Assembly: GCA_964418605.1 (NCBI GenBank)
Contig: CAYQLY010000004.1
Span: forward strand, 124,001 to 188,000
Length of the DNA stretch: 64,000 nt
From: CAYQLY01 sp964418605
GTDB lineage: Bacteria; Bacteroidota; Bacteroidia; Cytophagales; Cyclobacteriaceae
Direction of reading: 5' to 3'
Below, one piece after another: positions 6,663-15,502 of the stretch (the stretch's first letter is position 1; each line of letters starts with the position of its first letter). Both the position numbers and the translations under genes were made by a program. The notes under the pieces were generated by a model. That model did not search any database, was not told the origin of the DNA, and saw only the letters and a list, made by a program, of their open reading frames with translations.

Positions 6663-8858
6663 ATGTCTTCATTTCCACATTACCATCAGCTTGATCAAAT
6701 GGATTGCGGTCCTACGTGCCTCCGCATCATTGCCAAATATTATGGAAAAACATATTCCCTCGGCTATCTTCGTCAACAATCTTTTCTAACACGAGAAGGT
6801 GTTTCATTGCTCGGTATCAGTGAAGCCGCTGAAGATATAGGCTTTAGAACATTGGGTGTTAAATTATCTTTTGATAGCTTAAAAGAAGATGCGCCATTGC
6901 CATGTATTGCACACTGGAATCAAAATCATTTTGTGGTTATTTATAAAATTAAAAATGACCACGTTTATATTTCTGATCCTGCCTCTGGAATTATTAAGTA
7001 TACTAAAGAAGAATTTCTAAAAAGCTGGGCATCAGATGAGGAGAAAGGTGAGCCACAAGGCATTATTTTATTAATAGATCCCACACCTGACTTTTATAAA
7101 AAAGAATCAGAAGAAAAAACAACGCGTAAAAAAGGACTACGCATCATTTTTCAATATTTGCGTCCGTATAAAAAACTTATTTTCCAACTCTTCTTGGGAT
7201 TATTGGTTGGAAGTATCATTCAACTCATCCTTCCTTTTTTAACACAATCCGTTGTTGATATTGGGATTAACACCCAAAATCTGAATTTTATTTACCTTAT
7301 GTTGATCGGCCAGATGATGTTGTTCATCAGTCGTACAGCTATTGATTTTATCCGACGATGGATATTGTTGCATCTGAGTACACGTATTAATATTTCGCTT
7401 ATCTCCGATTTTCTTATCAAGCTGATGAAGCTTCCTATTCCTTTCTTTGACACGAAAATGATGGGAGACTTACTTCAACGTATCGATGATCATAATCGTG
7501 TTGAACGGTTTTTAAGTACATCAACATTAAATATTTTATTTTCCGCATTTAATCTTATTATTTTCGGCATCGTATTAGCTTTTTATGATATTCCTATTTT
7601 TGCCGTTTTTATTATAGGAAGTATTGTATACGTTTTATACACTCTTCTATTTCTTAAAAAAAGAAAAGAATTGGATTACAAACGGTTTAATCAATATTCT
7701 TCCAATCGAACGAATGTGATGCAGTTGATTAATGGAATGCCCGAAATCAAACTTAACAACTGTGAAAGACAAAAACGATGGGAATGGGAACGTATTCAAG
7801 CAAAACTATTTAAGATTAATGTACAAGGTACAGCATTGGCTCAATACCAACAAGTAGGAAGTATATTTATCAATGAATTGAAAAACATCATCATTACGTT
7901 TATGGCCGCTAAAGCGGTGATTGATGGGCAAATGACATTGGGTATGATGTTGGCTGTTCAATACATCATCGGACAACTTAACTCGCCGATTAATGAATTC
8001 ATTGAATTTATTCAAGAAATGCAAGATGCAAGAATTAGTTTAGAGCGAATCGGTGAGATTCATGATCAAGAAAACGAAGAAAAAAAAGATGCTGAACAAC
8101 TTAATCTTGATTTAGAAAGTAAGGACTTAAATTTAGTTAACCTTAGTTTTAAATACGATGGATTGTCACCTTATGTACTAGAAAATATTAATCTCAATAT
8201 CCCACAAGGTAAAGTAACAGCGATTGTAGGAACGAGTGGAAGTGGAAAAACAACACTAATGAAATTATTGTTGAAGTTTTATAAACCTACACAAGGCGAA
8301 ATCAGATTACAGGATACTAGTCTGGAAAACTTTAGCAGTCGTATGTGGCGAAGTAAATGTGGTGTAGTTATGCAAGATGGATATCTTTTCTCAGATACAA
8401 TCGCTAAAAATGTAGCTCTTGTAGATGAACAAGTTAATAAGAAAAAATTAGTGCATGCTGTTACGGTTGCCAACATCAAAGAACATGTTGATATGCTTCC
8501 ATTGGGTTATAATACTAAAATAGGAAATGATGGTGTAGGGTTAAGCCAAGGACAAAAACAACGTATTCTTATTGCACGAGCCGTATATAAAGACCCAGAT
8601 TATTTGTTTTTTGATGAAGCCACCTCAGCATTAGATGCGAATAATGAAAAAGTGATCATAGAAAACCTAAATGAGTTTTTTAAAGGAAAAACGGTTGTCG
8701 TTATTGCACACCGGCTAAGCACCGTAAAAAATGCAGATCAGATTATTGTTTTAGAAAAAGGTAAAATTATAGAAGTTGGTACACACCAAGAATTAACCGC
8801 AACTAAAGGAGCATACTATGAATTAGTTAAAAACCAGTTGGAGCTCGGAGATAGTTAA
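6663..8858 (+). CDS. Peptidase C39-domain ABC exporter
   Basis: A 731-residue bifunctional exporter that removes double-glycine leaders and exports the peptide across the inner membrane. The N-terminal C39 cysteine peptidase shows Cys15 (QMDCGPTC), His89 (NQNHF) and Asp105 (SDPASG), a full triad. A six-helix membrane domain lies at about 165-450. The ATPase has Walker A GTSGSGKTT near 523, signature LSQGQKQR, Walker B YLFFDEATSALD and an H-loop histidine in VIAHRLSTV. The SQGQ form of the signature is usual for Bacteroidota members. No HlyD-like partner is adjacent; the next genes are for polysaccharide. Two tiny GG-motif peptide genes at 36.9 and 51.4 kb are candidate substrates by inference. 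Loss of any triad residue would argue for a degenerate C39-like domain, but all three are here. Confidence 0.9.
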   Translation: MSSFPHYHQLDQMDCGPTCLRIIAKYYGKTYSLGYLRQQSFLTREGVSLLGISEAAEDIGFRTLGVKLSFDSLKEDAPLPCIAHWNQNHFVVIYKIKNDHVYISDPASGIIKYTKEEFLKSWASDEEKGEPQGIILLIDPTPDFYKKESEEKTTRKKGLRIIFQYLRPYKKLIFQLFLGLLVGSIIQLILPFLTQSVVDIGINTQNLNFIYLMLIGQMMLFISRTAIDFIRRWILLHLSTRINISLISDFLIKLMKLPIPFFDTKMMGDLLQRIDDHNRVERFLSTSTLNILFSAFNLIIFGIVLAFYDIPIFAVFIIGSIVYVLYTLLFLKKRKELDYKRFNQYSSNRTNVMQLINGMPEIKLNNCERQKRWEWERIQAKLFKINVQGTALAQYQQVGSIFINELKNIIITFMAAKAVIDGQMTLGMMLAVQYIIGQLNSPINEFIEFIQEMQDARISLERIGEIHDQENEEKKDAEQLNLDLESKDLNLVNLSFKYDGLSPYVLENINLNIPQGKVTAIVGTSGSGKTTLMKLLLKFYKPTQGEIRLQDTSLENFSSRMWRSKCGVVMQDGYLFSDTIAKNVALVDEQVNKKKLVHAVTVANIKEHVDMLPLGYNTKIGNDGVGLSQGQKQRILIARAVYKDPDYLFFDEATSALDANNEKVIIENLNEFFKGKTVVVIAHRLSTVKNADQIIVLEKGKIIEVGTHQELTATKGAYYELVKNQLELGDS

Positions 8859-8894
8859 TTGTGGGAAATTAAAAATCGGTCTATATTCATCGGT

Positions 8895-10010
8895 ATGAAA
8901 ATAGCATTTGTTGCTAATAAAGCATGGAATATCTATAACTTTCGAAGAGGAATTGTAAAAACTCTTTTAAATACTAATTGTCAGGTAATAGTTATTGCCC
9001 CAGAAGATGAATCTGTTCCCAATTTATTGGCCATGGGATGTCAATATATTCCGCTTGCTGTCGATAGCAAAGGTGGTAATCCATTTAAAGATATATATTT
9101 AATTTATCGTCTTTATAAGGCATACAAAAAAAATAAACCAGATGTTGTACTTCATTTTACAATTAAACCCAATATCTATGGTTCATTTGCGGCAGGTTTA
9201 GTAGGTATTCCTTCAGCAGTTACAATCTCAGGTCTTGGTACTACTTTTTTACATTCTAATTTTAAAACAGGATTAGCTAAATTGCTCTATCGATTCTCGC
9301 TTCGGTTTTCTAAAAAAATAATTTTCCAAAATGAAGATGATCGTATACTTTTTATTACTAAAAAATTAACAAAATCCGATAAAACAACACTTGTTCCAGG
9401 ATCAGGTGTTGATACAACACAATATACCCAACAACCATTTAAACGTCATCAGCCATTTCGGTTTCTTCTCATTGCGCGATTAATTGAAGATAAAGGGATA
9501 AGGGAATACATAGAAGCTATCCGACTACTTCGGTCCAAAGGTGTTTTACTTGATTGTCAATTGTTAGGATTTACTGCTTTCGATGATAAGTTAGGCATAT
9601 CTCAATTAGAATTAGAAAGCTGGATAAAAGAAGGCCTTATTGATTATCTTGGTCCTGCTGAAGATGTAAGGCCTTATATGTCTGAGGTAGATTGCATAGT
9701 TCTGCCTTCTTACCGTGAAGGAACTCCGCGTACACTTCTAGAAGCAGCAGCTATGGGCAAACCATTGATTGCCACCAATGCAGTTGGTTGTAAAGAAATT
9801 GTAGAAGATGGAATAAATGGTTTACTTTGTCAGATAAAAAGTGCAACAGACTTAGCTCATAAACTAGAATTAATGATATCCTTTTCAGATGACAAACTGA
9901 TCATGATGGGCAAAAAAAGTCGCGAAAAAGTAGAGAGACAGTTTGACGAGAAAATAGTTATAAAACACTATATAGATTTTATTAAAGACATCAAACATGA
10001 AGTTTATTAA
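8895..10010 (+). CDS. Glycosyltransferase family 4 (PglA/CapM-like)
   Basis: A 371-residue GT-B glycosyltransferase, probably adding a sugar to an undecaprenyl-linked oligosaccharide during capsule or exopolysaccharide synthesis at the inner membrane. The N-terminal domain has MKIAFVANKAWN and the acceptor-side loop SGLGTTF; the C-terminal domain has the donor-binding E-x7-E segment REGTPRTLLEAAAMGKP followed by IEDG-type VEDGINGLL. A TTG at 8859 would extend the protein by 12 residues, but the ATG at 8895 begins exactly where the Rossmann strand begins and is preferred. It overlaps rfbC by 14 bases, indicating one operon. Donor and acceptor are unknown; closest in style to GalNAc transferases such as PglA. 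Confidence 0.85.
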   Translation: MKIAFVANKAWNIYNFRRGIVKTLLNTNCQVIVIAPEDESVPNLLAMGCQYIPLAVDSKGGNPFKDIYLIYRLYKAYKKNKPDVVLHFTIKPNIYGSFAAGLVGIPSAVTISGLGTTFLHSNFKTGLAKLLYRFSLRFSKKIIFQNEDDRILFITKKLTKSDKTTLVPGSGVDTTQYTQQPFKRHQPFRFLLIARLIEDKGIREYIEAIRLLRSKGVLLDCQLLGFTAFDDKLGISQLELESWIKEGLIDYLGPAEDVRPYMSEVDCIVLPSYREGTPRTLLEAAAMGKPLIATNAVGCKEIVEDGINGLLCQIKSATDLAHKLELMISFSDDKLIMMGKKSREKVERQFDEKIVIKHYIDFIKDIKHEVY

Positions 10011-10536
10011 AACAAGTATACCTGATCTTATTCAAATTATCCCTGATTTTTTTATCGATGAAAGAGGTGTTTTTTTTGAAGCCTATAACCAACGGGTTTT
10101 TAAAGATAACAACATCGATGTTGTATTTGTACAAGATAACCAGTCATTTTCATTTAAAAATGTGTTACGAGGCCTTCATTTTCAACTTTCCCCTTTTGAG
10201 CAAGGAAAATTAGTGAGTGTGAGCAAAGGGCGCGTACTAGATGTAGCTGTAGACTTGAGAAAAGAATCTCCTACATTTGGATCTTATGAGGCATTTGAAT
10301 TAAATGGTGAAAAGAGAAATATGTTGTATATTCCACCTGGATTTGCCCATGGATTCGTTGCATTGGAAGATAGTGTGTTGGGCTATAAGTGTACAGGTTT
10401 TTATAATAAGGCATATGATTCAGGGATTATTTGGAATGATGAAAATATTGGTATAAATTGGGGTATTAAAAACCCCATACTTTCGGAGAAAGATAAAAAT
10501 TTAAAAACATTTCGTGATTATATTAATTTAATCTAA
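9997..10536 (+). CDS. rfbC: dTDP-4-dehydrorhamnose 3,5-epimerase
   Basis: A 179-residue cupin enzyme that epimerises dTDP-4-keto-6-deoxyglucose on the way to dTDP-rhamnose. The catalytic histidine is His61 in RGLHFQ, with the conserved VAVDLRKESPTFG segment, IPPGFAHGF and the tyrosine region YKCTGFYNKAYDSGI. Length is normal for the family. It overlaps the GT4 gene before it, and its TAA shares one base with the next ATG (TAATG), so translation is tightly coupled. The rest of the rhamnose pathway (rfbA, rfbB, rfbD) is not in the window and must be elsewhere, or the product may be another 6-deoxysugar. Confidence 0.93.
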   Translation: MKFIKTSIPDLIQIIPDFFIDERGVFFEAYNQRVFKDNNIDVVFVQDNQSFSFKNVLRGLHFQLSPFEQGKLVSVSKGRVLDVAVDLRKESPTFGSYEAFELNGEKRNMLYIPPGFAHGFVALEDSVLGYKCTGFYNKAYDSGIIWNDENIGINWGIKNPILSEKDKNLKTFRDYINLI

Positions 10537-11324
10537 TGATGAATATAGTAAAATTACTAATTATAGCTTCTTTTTTTTCGTCATGCGGCATGTATAAGCA
10601 AAATATCATGTTCAAAACAAAAAAAGAGTATCGAACAGAAGCTCTCATGGCAGCAGCAACGCAGGCAGATAAAAATTATGTGATTCAAAAAAATGACTTT
10701 CTTGCTATTAACGTTTATACAAATAAGGGTGAAGTCATTATTGATCCTAATTTAGAATTGGTTAAAGAACGCGGAGCAACAAATACTGTAGTTGTCGAAA
10801 AACCAAAATTTATAGTTCAGCCGGATGGATGTGTTCGTTTTCCGATGATTGATCCGGTTAAGTTAGAGGGCTATACACTCCTTCAAGCAGATAGTGTTTT
10901 ACAATTAGCCTATGATAAATTTTATACCGATGTATTTGTAAAAACGAAATATCTTAATAAACGAGTTATTGTTTTGGGAGGGTCTTCTTCTATCTCAGGA
11001 GGAAAAGTTATTCCTTTAGAAAATGAAAATATGAATATAATCGAAATCTTAGCCATCGTTGGTGGCATAGGAAATGATGCACGAGCGGGTAATATTCGAT
11101 TGATACGTGGTGATTTAAAAAACCCTACCGTATTTATTATCGATCTTAGAACGATTGAAGGTATGAGAAAAGCCAATCTAAAAGTAGAACCTGGAGATAT
11201 TATTTATATTGAACCTGTACGACGTGTAGCCCTTGAAACATTACGAGACATTACACCATTTTTAAGTTTTATAACAACGGTGCTGACATTGATTGTTCTT
11301 ATAAATAGTAATCTTAATAAATAA
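10536..11324 (+). CDS. Polysaccharide export lipoprotein, Wza/BexD-like
   Basis: A 262-residue lipoprotein (signal ending FFSSCGMY, Cys17 or so) with a Poly_export domain (about residues 45-125, ending KLEGYTLLQADSVL) and a SLBB-like domain (about 140-225, RVIVLGGSSS then VEPGDIIYIEP). A C-terminal hydrophobic helix (FLSFITTVLTLIVLI) matches the Bacteroidota form. It forms the outer-membrane/periplasmic exit channel for exopolysaccharide. Two ATGs at 10536 and 10539 are both possible starts. It is followed 13 bases later by the Wzc-like kinase, its usual partner. Confidence 0.88.
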   Translation: MMNIVKLLIIASFFSSCGMYKQNIMFKTKKEYRTEALMAAATQADKNYVIQKNDFLAINVYTNKGEVIIDPNLELVKERGATNTVVVEKPKFIVQPDGCVRFPMIDPVKLEGYTLLQADSVLQLAYDKFYTDVFVKTKYLNKRVIVLGGSSSISGGKVIPLENENMNIIEILAIVGGIGNDARAGNIRLIRGDLKNPTVFIIDLRTIEGMRKANLKVEPGDIIYIEPVRRVALETLRDITPFLSFITTVLTLIVLINSNLNK

Positions 11325-11337
11325 AACCTATTTCTAA

Positions 11338-13743
11338 ATGATTAATTCAACAAACAGTTTACCATTATCTTCATCCCCTGTTTTACAATCAAGTACCGGT
11401 GATTTAGATTTTTATAAACTGATTAAAATTCTGCGAAAACATACTTGGTGGATGTTTATTGTTGTCATAATAGCAGTTATAATGGCTTTTTTGTATTTGC
11501 GCTATACAAAACCTATATATCAATCATCCTCTGTTTTAAAATTAAATATTAAAAAACAAGCTGATTTTTTTGGTTTTTCATCCAAGGCAAGAGAAAAAGA
11601 AGATGTTAGTAATTTATCTGGCGAGATAGAGCTTATCAAATCAACTATGCTTTTAAATAAAGTGATAGATAAGCTCAACCTGAGTGTGAGTTATCACATG
11701 TGTGGAAAAATAATGGATAGTGAGGCATATAAAAGCGCCCCATATACGATTAACTATACTATTCTAAATGAAAATTGTTACGACAAGCTTTTTTACGTAA
11801 ACATAATAAGTGCGCAAACATTTGAATTAACATATACAATTAATAATCACCACTTTAAGGAGACTCATCATTTTGGAGAGCGTGTAAAAAATAATTATCT
11901 TGAATATACTCTATCGCTTAATTCGTATTTTACATCGGTAGATGACATTTCGTGTTCGTACTTTATTATACATAGCAAACCAGCGCTTATTTCATATTTA
12001 GGTAGCAATATGGGCGCGGATGTTATTAATACCTATGCTAATACTATACTTATTTCATTTAAAGACCATAACAATTTAAAAGCAAAGGAAATTGTTGCCG
12101 AAATTGACTCTGTCTATTTGCAACTTACCTTGCAAGAGAAAACAAAAGCCAATAAACAAAAAATTACTTTTTTAGAAAATCAACTTAAAGATACAGAAGA
12201 AAAACTAGAAGAATATGAGCGCTATTTTGAAAACTTTGTTATTGAAAATAAAACCAATGATGTTCCGGCAGATATCGTAAAAACAGTAGATGAGTTACGC
12301 TTACTTCAAAAGAGCAAAAAAGAACTTCTCACGGAAATCACAACACTTACATCGATACAAAAGCAACTTACACAGGGGGCCATATCCCTTATAATACTGC
12401 CGTTCTCAGAAAATGTAAAAGATGAAAAAATAGACCTTCTACTAACAGAGTGGAATAAGTTAGTAGAAGATAAAAAACGAATCGCCTCTTCTTACAAGGA
12501 AACATCTTTTGTTGTAAAACAAAAAATAAATCAATTAAACGATTTAAAAGAGGAACTGCTTAAACAATCAGATGAGGCCAAAGGTTTTTTATATGACAAA
12601 TTAAAAGAACTTACCGATCAAATACAGATTTTAGAAAATCGGTTTACATCTCTTCCATTTAAAAACACCCAATACTCTAAGAATAAACGATTCTATGATC
12701 TATATGAAACGTTCTATTTATCGATGATGCAGAGAAAAGCAGAATATAAAATAGAGGAAGCTGGAACAGTTCCTGAATTTGTGGTTCTTTCTCCACCTAC
12801 TCTACCAACTGCTCCTGTTTTTCCTCAAAAGAAAATAGTATATGGAATAAGCATTATCTTAGGTCTTTTTTTTAATGCGATCTTTCTTGTTATTTTATAT
12901 TTATCTCATCATACAATTGATAATACAAAAGACCTTGAAAAATATACTCATGTTCCTTTGCTAGGGGCTATTCCTAAATATGAAAAAGAAATGACCTTCT
13001 CAAAATTAGTGGTTGATAAAAATCCTAAATCAGCTATTAGTGAGGCATTCCGTTCTATTCGAACGAATTTAGAATTTTTAATCACATCGGATAAAAAGAA
13101 AAAAACCATATCGGTCACATCTACAATTAGCGGGGAAGGAAAAACATTTGTAGCTGTTAATTTAGCTGGTGTTATTGCTCTTTCACAGCAAAAAGTTATA
13201 ATTCTCGATTTGGATATGAGAAAACCAAAAGTACACCTGGCTTTCGAAAATGATGATAACTCTCGTGGAATGAGCACTATTTTAATTAATAAATACACGT
13301 GGAGCGAGTGTATTAAAAAAACATCTATTTCTACGCTTGATTATATATCAGCTGGACCTATTCCACCTAATCCCTCAGAGTTAATTATGGGAACTAAGTT
13401 AACAGACCTTATAACAGAGCTTTATCAAACCTATGATATTGTTATATTAGATACACCGCCTATTGGTTTGGTTACAGATGGCGTTATTATTATGAGCCAA
13501 GCAGATATCCCTCTTTATATTGTTCGTGCAGATTATTCCAAACAAAACTTCATGGTGGGTTTAAATAAACTATATACAGATCAACGGTTTCATAAGACAA
13601 GTATTATTTTAAATGCTTTAGGGTCTAGAGAAATAGGTTATGGCTATGGCTATGGCTATGGCTATGGCTATGGATCATCTTATTATGAGGAAGAGCAAAA
13701 AACATCTTTATTAAAAAAATGGATTAAAAGGTGGATTGGCTAA
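11338..13743 (+). CDS. Chain-length regulator/tyrosine autokinase, Wzc-like
   Basis: An 801-residue inner-membrane protein that controls polysaccharide chain length and assembly. It has a Wzz domain with a first membrane helix near residues 38-57, a long periplasmic coiled-coil region (about 270-450), a second membrane helix near 505-525, and a cytoplasmic BY-kinase domain. The kinase shows Walker A TISGEGKT, Walker A' ILDLDMRKPK and Walker B IVILDTPPIG. The tail has a Gly-Tyr array followed by SSYYEEE, the autophosphorylation cluster. It overlaps the phosphatase gene by 13 bases. Neighbours form the standard Wza-Wzc-phosphatase set. Confidence 0.92.
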   Translation: MINSTNSLPLSSSPVLQSSTGDLDFYKLIKILRKHTWWMFIVVIIAVIMAFLYLRYTKPIYQSSSVLKLNIKKQADFFGFSSKAREKEDVSNLSGEIELIKSTMLLNKVIDKLNLSVSYHMCGKIMDSEAYKSAPYTINYTILNENCYDKLFYVNIISAQTFELTYTINNHHFKETHHFGERVKNNYLEYTLSLNSYFTSVDDISCSYFIIHSKPALISYLGSNMGADVINTYANTILISFKDHNNLKAKEIVAEIDSVYLQLTLQEKTKANKQKITFLENQLKDTEEKLEEYERYFENFVIENKTNDVPADIVKTVDELRLLQKSKKELLTEITTLTSIQKQLTQGAISLIILPFSENVKDEKIDLLLTEWNKLVEDKKRIASSYKETSFVVKQKINQLNDLKEELLKQSDEAKGFLYDKLKELTDQIQILENRFTSLPFKNTQYSKNKRFYDLYETFYLSMMQRKAEYKIEEAGTVPEFVVLSPPTLPTAPVFPQKKIVYGISIILGLFFNAIFLVILYLSHHTIDNTKDLEKYTHVPLLGAIPKYEKEMTFSKLVVDKNPKSAISEAFRSIRTNLEFLITSDKKKKTISVTSTISGEGKTFVAVNLAGVIALSQQKVIILDLDMRKPKVHLAFENDDNSRGMSTILINKYTWSECIKKTSISTLDYISAGPIPPNPSELIMGTKLTDLITELYQTYDIVILDTPPIGLVTDGVIIMSQADIPLYIVRADYSKQNFMVGLNKLYTDQRFHKTSIILNALGSREIGYGYGYGYGYGYGSSYYEEEQKTSLLKKWIKRWIG
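13636..13671 (+). repeat. Hexanucleotide repeat coding for (Gly-Tyr)6
   Basis: GGTTAT followed by five identical GGCTAT units encodes six Gly-Tyr pairs in the tyrosine cluster of the Wzc-like kinase. The five identical copies are a slippage-prone microsatellite; each gain or loss removes or adds one tyrosine and keeps the frame. Confidence 0.9.
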
Positions 13744-14471
13744 AAAATATATTTTCAAATAATCGTCAAACAAAAATAGAGCAGTTTCTAGAAACAGATA
13801 TACACTCCCATATATTGCCTGGTCTTGATGATGGGTGTGCTACACTTCAGCAATCTGTTGAGCTAATCAAAGAGCTTAGTAGACTGGGATATAAGAAACT
13901 AATTCTGTCGCCTCATGTTATAGCAGACTATTATCCAAATACACCTGAAGGTATTAAAAATAGCCTTGAGATTTTAAGAAATGAACTTGTTAGATATAAT
14001 TTAAATATAAAATTAGAAGCTATTGCTGAATATTATGTTGATAATCATTTTATAAATCTAGTTTATCAAAGATCATCACTACTTAATATCCAAAACTATA
14101 TTTTAGTAGAAACAGGTTTTATGAATCTACCCACACAATTAGATGATATGTTTTTTGAATTAAAAACACAAGGATATAAACCTATATTAGCACACCCTGA
14201 ACGTTATTTATATGCACAGCAAGATTTTAATAAATTAAAGAAAATTTTTGAAAAAGAGGTTTTTTTTCAAATTAATATCATGTCGCTTACAGGCCACTAT
14301 TCTGTACAGGCAAAACAGGTATGTGAAAAATTAATTGATAACAAGATGGTTCATTTTGTGGGAAGTGATTGCCACCATTTGAAGCATATATCTATTATGG
14401 AAGCCGCCTTTAAGAGTAATTATTTTAAAAAATTATCTAATCTTGCAATTCTAAATCATCAACTTGGATAA
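13731..14471 (+). CDS. CpsB/CapC-type tyrosine phosphatase (PHP fold)
   Basis: A 246-residue manganese-dependent protein tyrosine phosphatase that would dephosphorylate the Wzc-like kinase encoded just upstream. The PHP metal ligands are visible: DIHSHILPGLDDG (about residues 23-35), SPHVIADYYPN, ILAHPERY and GSDCHH near residue 215. It starts with GTG at 13731 inside the end of the kinase gene, and it overlaps the next gene by 8 bases. Length matches the family. A polymerase/histidinol-phosphatase PHP role is less likely given the neighbour. Confidence 0.88.
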   Translation: MDWLKNIFSNNRQTKIEQFLETDIHSHILPGLDDGCATLQQSVELIKELSRLGYKKLILSPHVIADYYPNTPEGIKNSLEILRNELVRYNLNIKLEAIAEYYVDNHFINLVYQRSSLLNIQNYILVETGFMNLPTQLDDMFFELKTQGYKPILAHPERYLYAQQDFNKLKKIFEKEVFFQINIMSLTGHYSVQAKQVCEKLIDNKMVHFVGSDCHHLKHISIMEAAFKSNYFKKLSNLAILNHQLG

Positions 14472-15456
14472 AGTATTAGTCACCGGCGCTACAGGACTAG
14501 TTGGTCAGTTTGTTGTTCAACAATTAGTAGAACAAGGCTATTTTGTAAAGGCATTTTTTAAAAATAATGGATATCCTTTACCTCGTTCTTTAAATCACCC
14601 TTGTATCGAATGGGTTGAGGGCGATTTACTTGATCAGTTGTGTTTAACTAAAGCATTGGAAAATATTGATTATGTTATACATGCAGCGGCTTTAGTCTCT
14701 TTGAACCCATCCAAGAAAAAAGATATTTTTAAAGTTAATGTTGATGGTACTGCACAACTTATTAATATCGCATTAAACTATCCGATCAAAAAATTTATCT
14801 ATCTCAGCTCAATTACAACATTGGGGTATTCCAAGAATGCTATAGAAATCAACGAAAGTAAAAATGCATCTGTTTCTTTATCCTCTCTTCCTTATGCAAA
14901 AAGTAAATTTCTGGCAGAAATGGAAGTATGGAGAGGTGCCATGGAAGGATTACCAATTATTATCGTTCATCCAAGCACTATTTTAGGGCCTGGTAATTGG
15001 ACAAGAGGAAGTACTCAGTTATTTAGATATGTTTGGAAAAAACCTTTGTTTTATATTGACGGGATATGTAATTATGTAGATGTGAGGGATCTCGCAAAAA
15101 GTATTTATTTGTTGCTGAAAACAAACTATCAAAATGAATCCTTTGTTATTAATGCCGGAACGATTTCATATAAAAGTCTTTTCAGTAAGATAGCTAAAGC
15201 ATTTAATGTAAGGCCACCGTGTTATAAAATTTCTTTTCAATGGATGAAAATAGGTGCTTTTATTGGATGGGTTAAATACGCCTTGTTTAAATCGAAAAAA
15301 GACCCTATTATTACACAAGAATCTATCCTGGAAGCGGCTAACAAAGGCATATATAGTAGCCGAAAGCTACAGCAAGCAATACCAATTACATTTAATTCAA
15401 TTGATGAAACGATTCAATGGGTTTATACAGAGTTGAAACTAAAATATAAGCTATAA
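14464..15456 (+). CDS. NAD-dependent epimerase/dehydratase (extended SDR)
   Basis: A 330-residue extended short-chain dehydrogenase. The NAD(P)-binding motif VTGATGLVG starts at residue 6, AAALVSLNPS follows near 75, the catalytic SSITTLGYS and YAKSKFLAE (YxxxK) lie near 118 and 146, and HPSTILGPGN marks the substrate side. It starts with TTG at 14464, overlapping the phosphatase gene; no better start exists before the nucleotide-binding motif. It is the last gene of the exopolysaccharide operon and could act on a nucleotide sugar, though members of this subgroup also act on steroid- or flavonoid-like ketones. Substrate unknown. Confidence 0.75.
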   Translation: MDKVLVTGATGLVGQFVVQQLVEQGYFVKAFFKNNGYPLPRSLNHPCIEWVEGDLLDQLCLTKALENIDYVIHAAALVSLNPSKKKDIFKVNVDGTAQLINIALNYPIKKFIYLSSITTLGYSKNAIEINESKNASVSLSSLPYAKSKFLAEMEVWRGAMEGLPIIIVHPSTILGPGNWTRGSTQLFRYVWKKPLFYIDGICNYVDVRDLAKSIYLLLKTNYQNESFVINAGTISYKSLFSKIAKAFNVRPPCYKISFQWMKIGAFIGWVKYALFKSKKDPIITQESILEAANKGIYSSRKLQQAIPITFNSIDETIQWVYTELKLKYKL

Positions 15457-15502
15457 TAGAGCACTTTTTAATGCTAAAAATCGTTAACTAAAAAAGCTGT
15501 AA

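Noticed and set aside
8859..8894. TTG start giving 12 more residues to the GT4 gene
   Set aside because: The ATG at 8895 begins exactly at the Rossmann strand; the extra residues add no conserved sequence.
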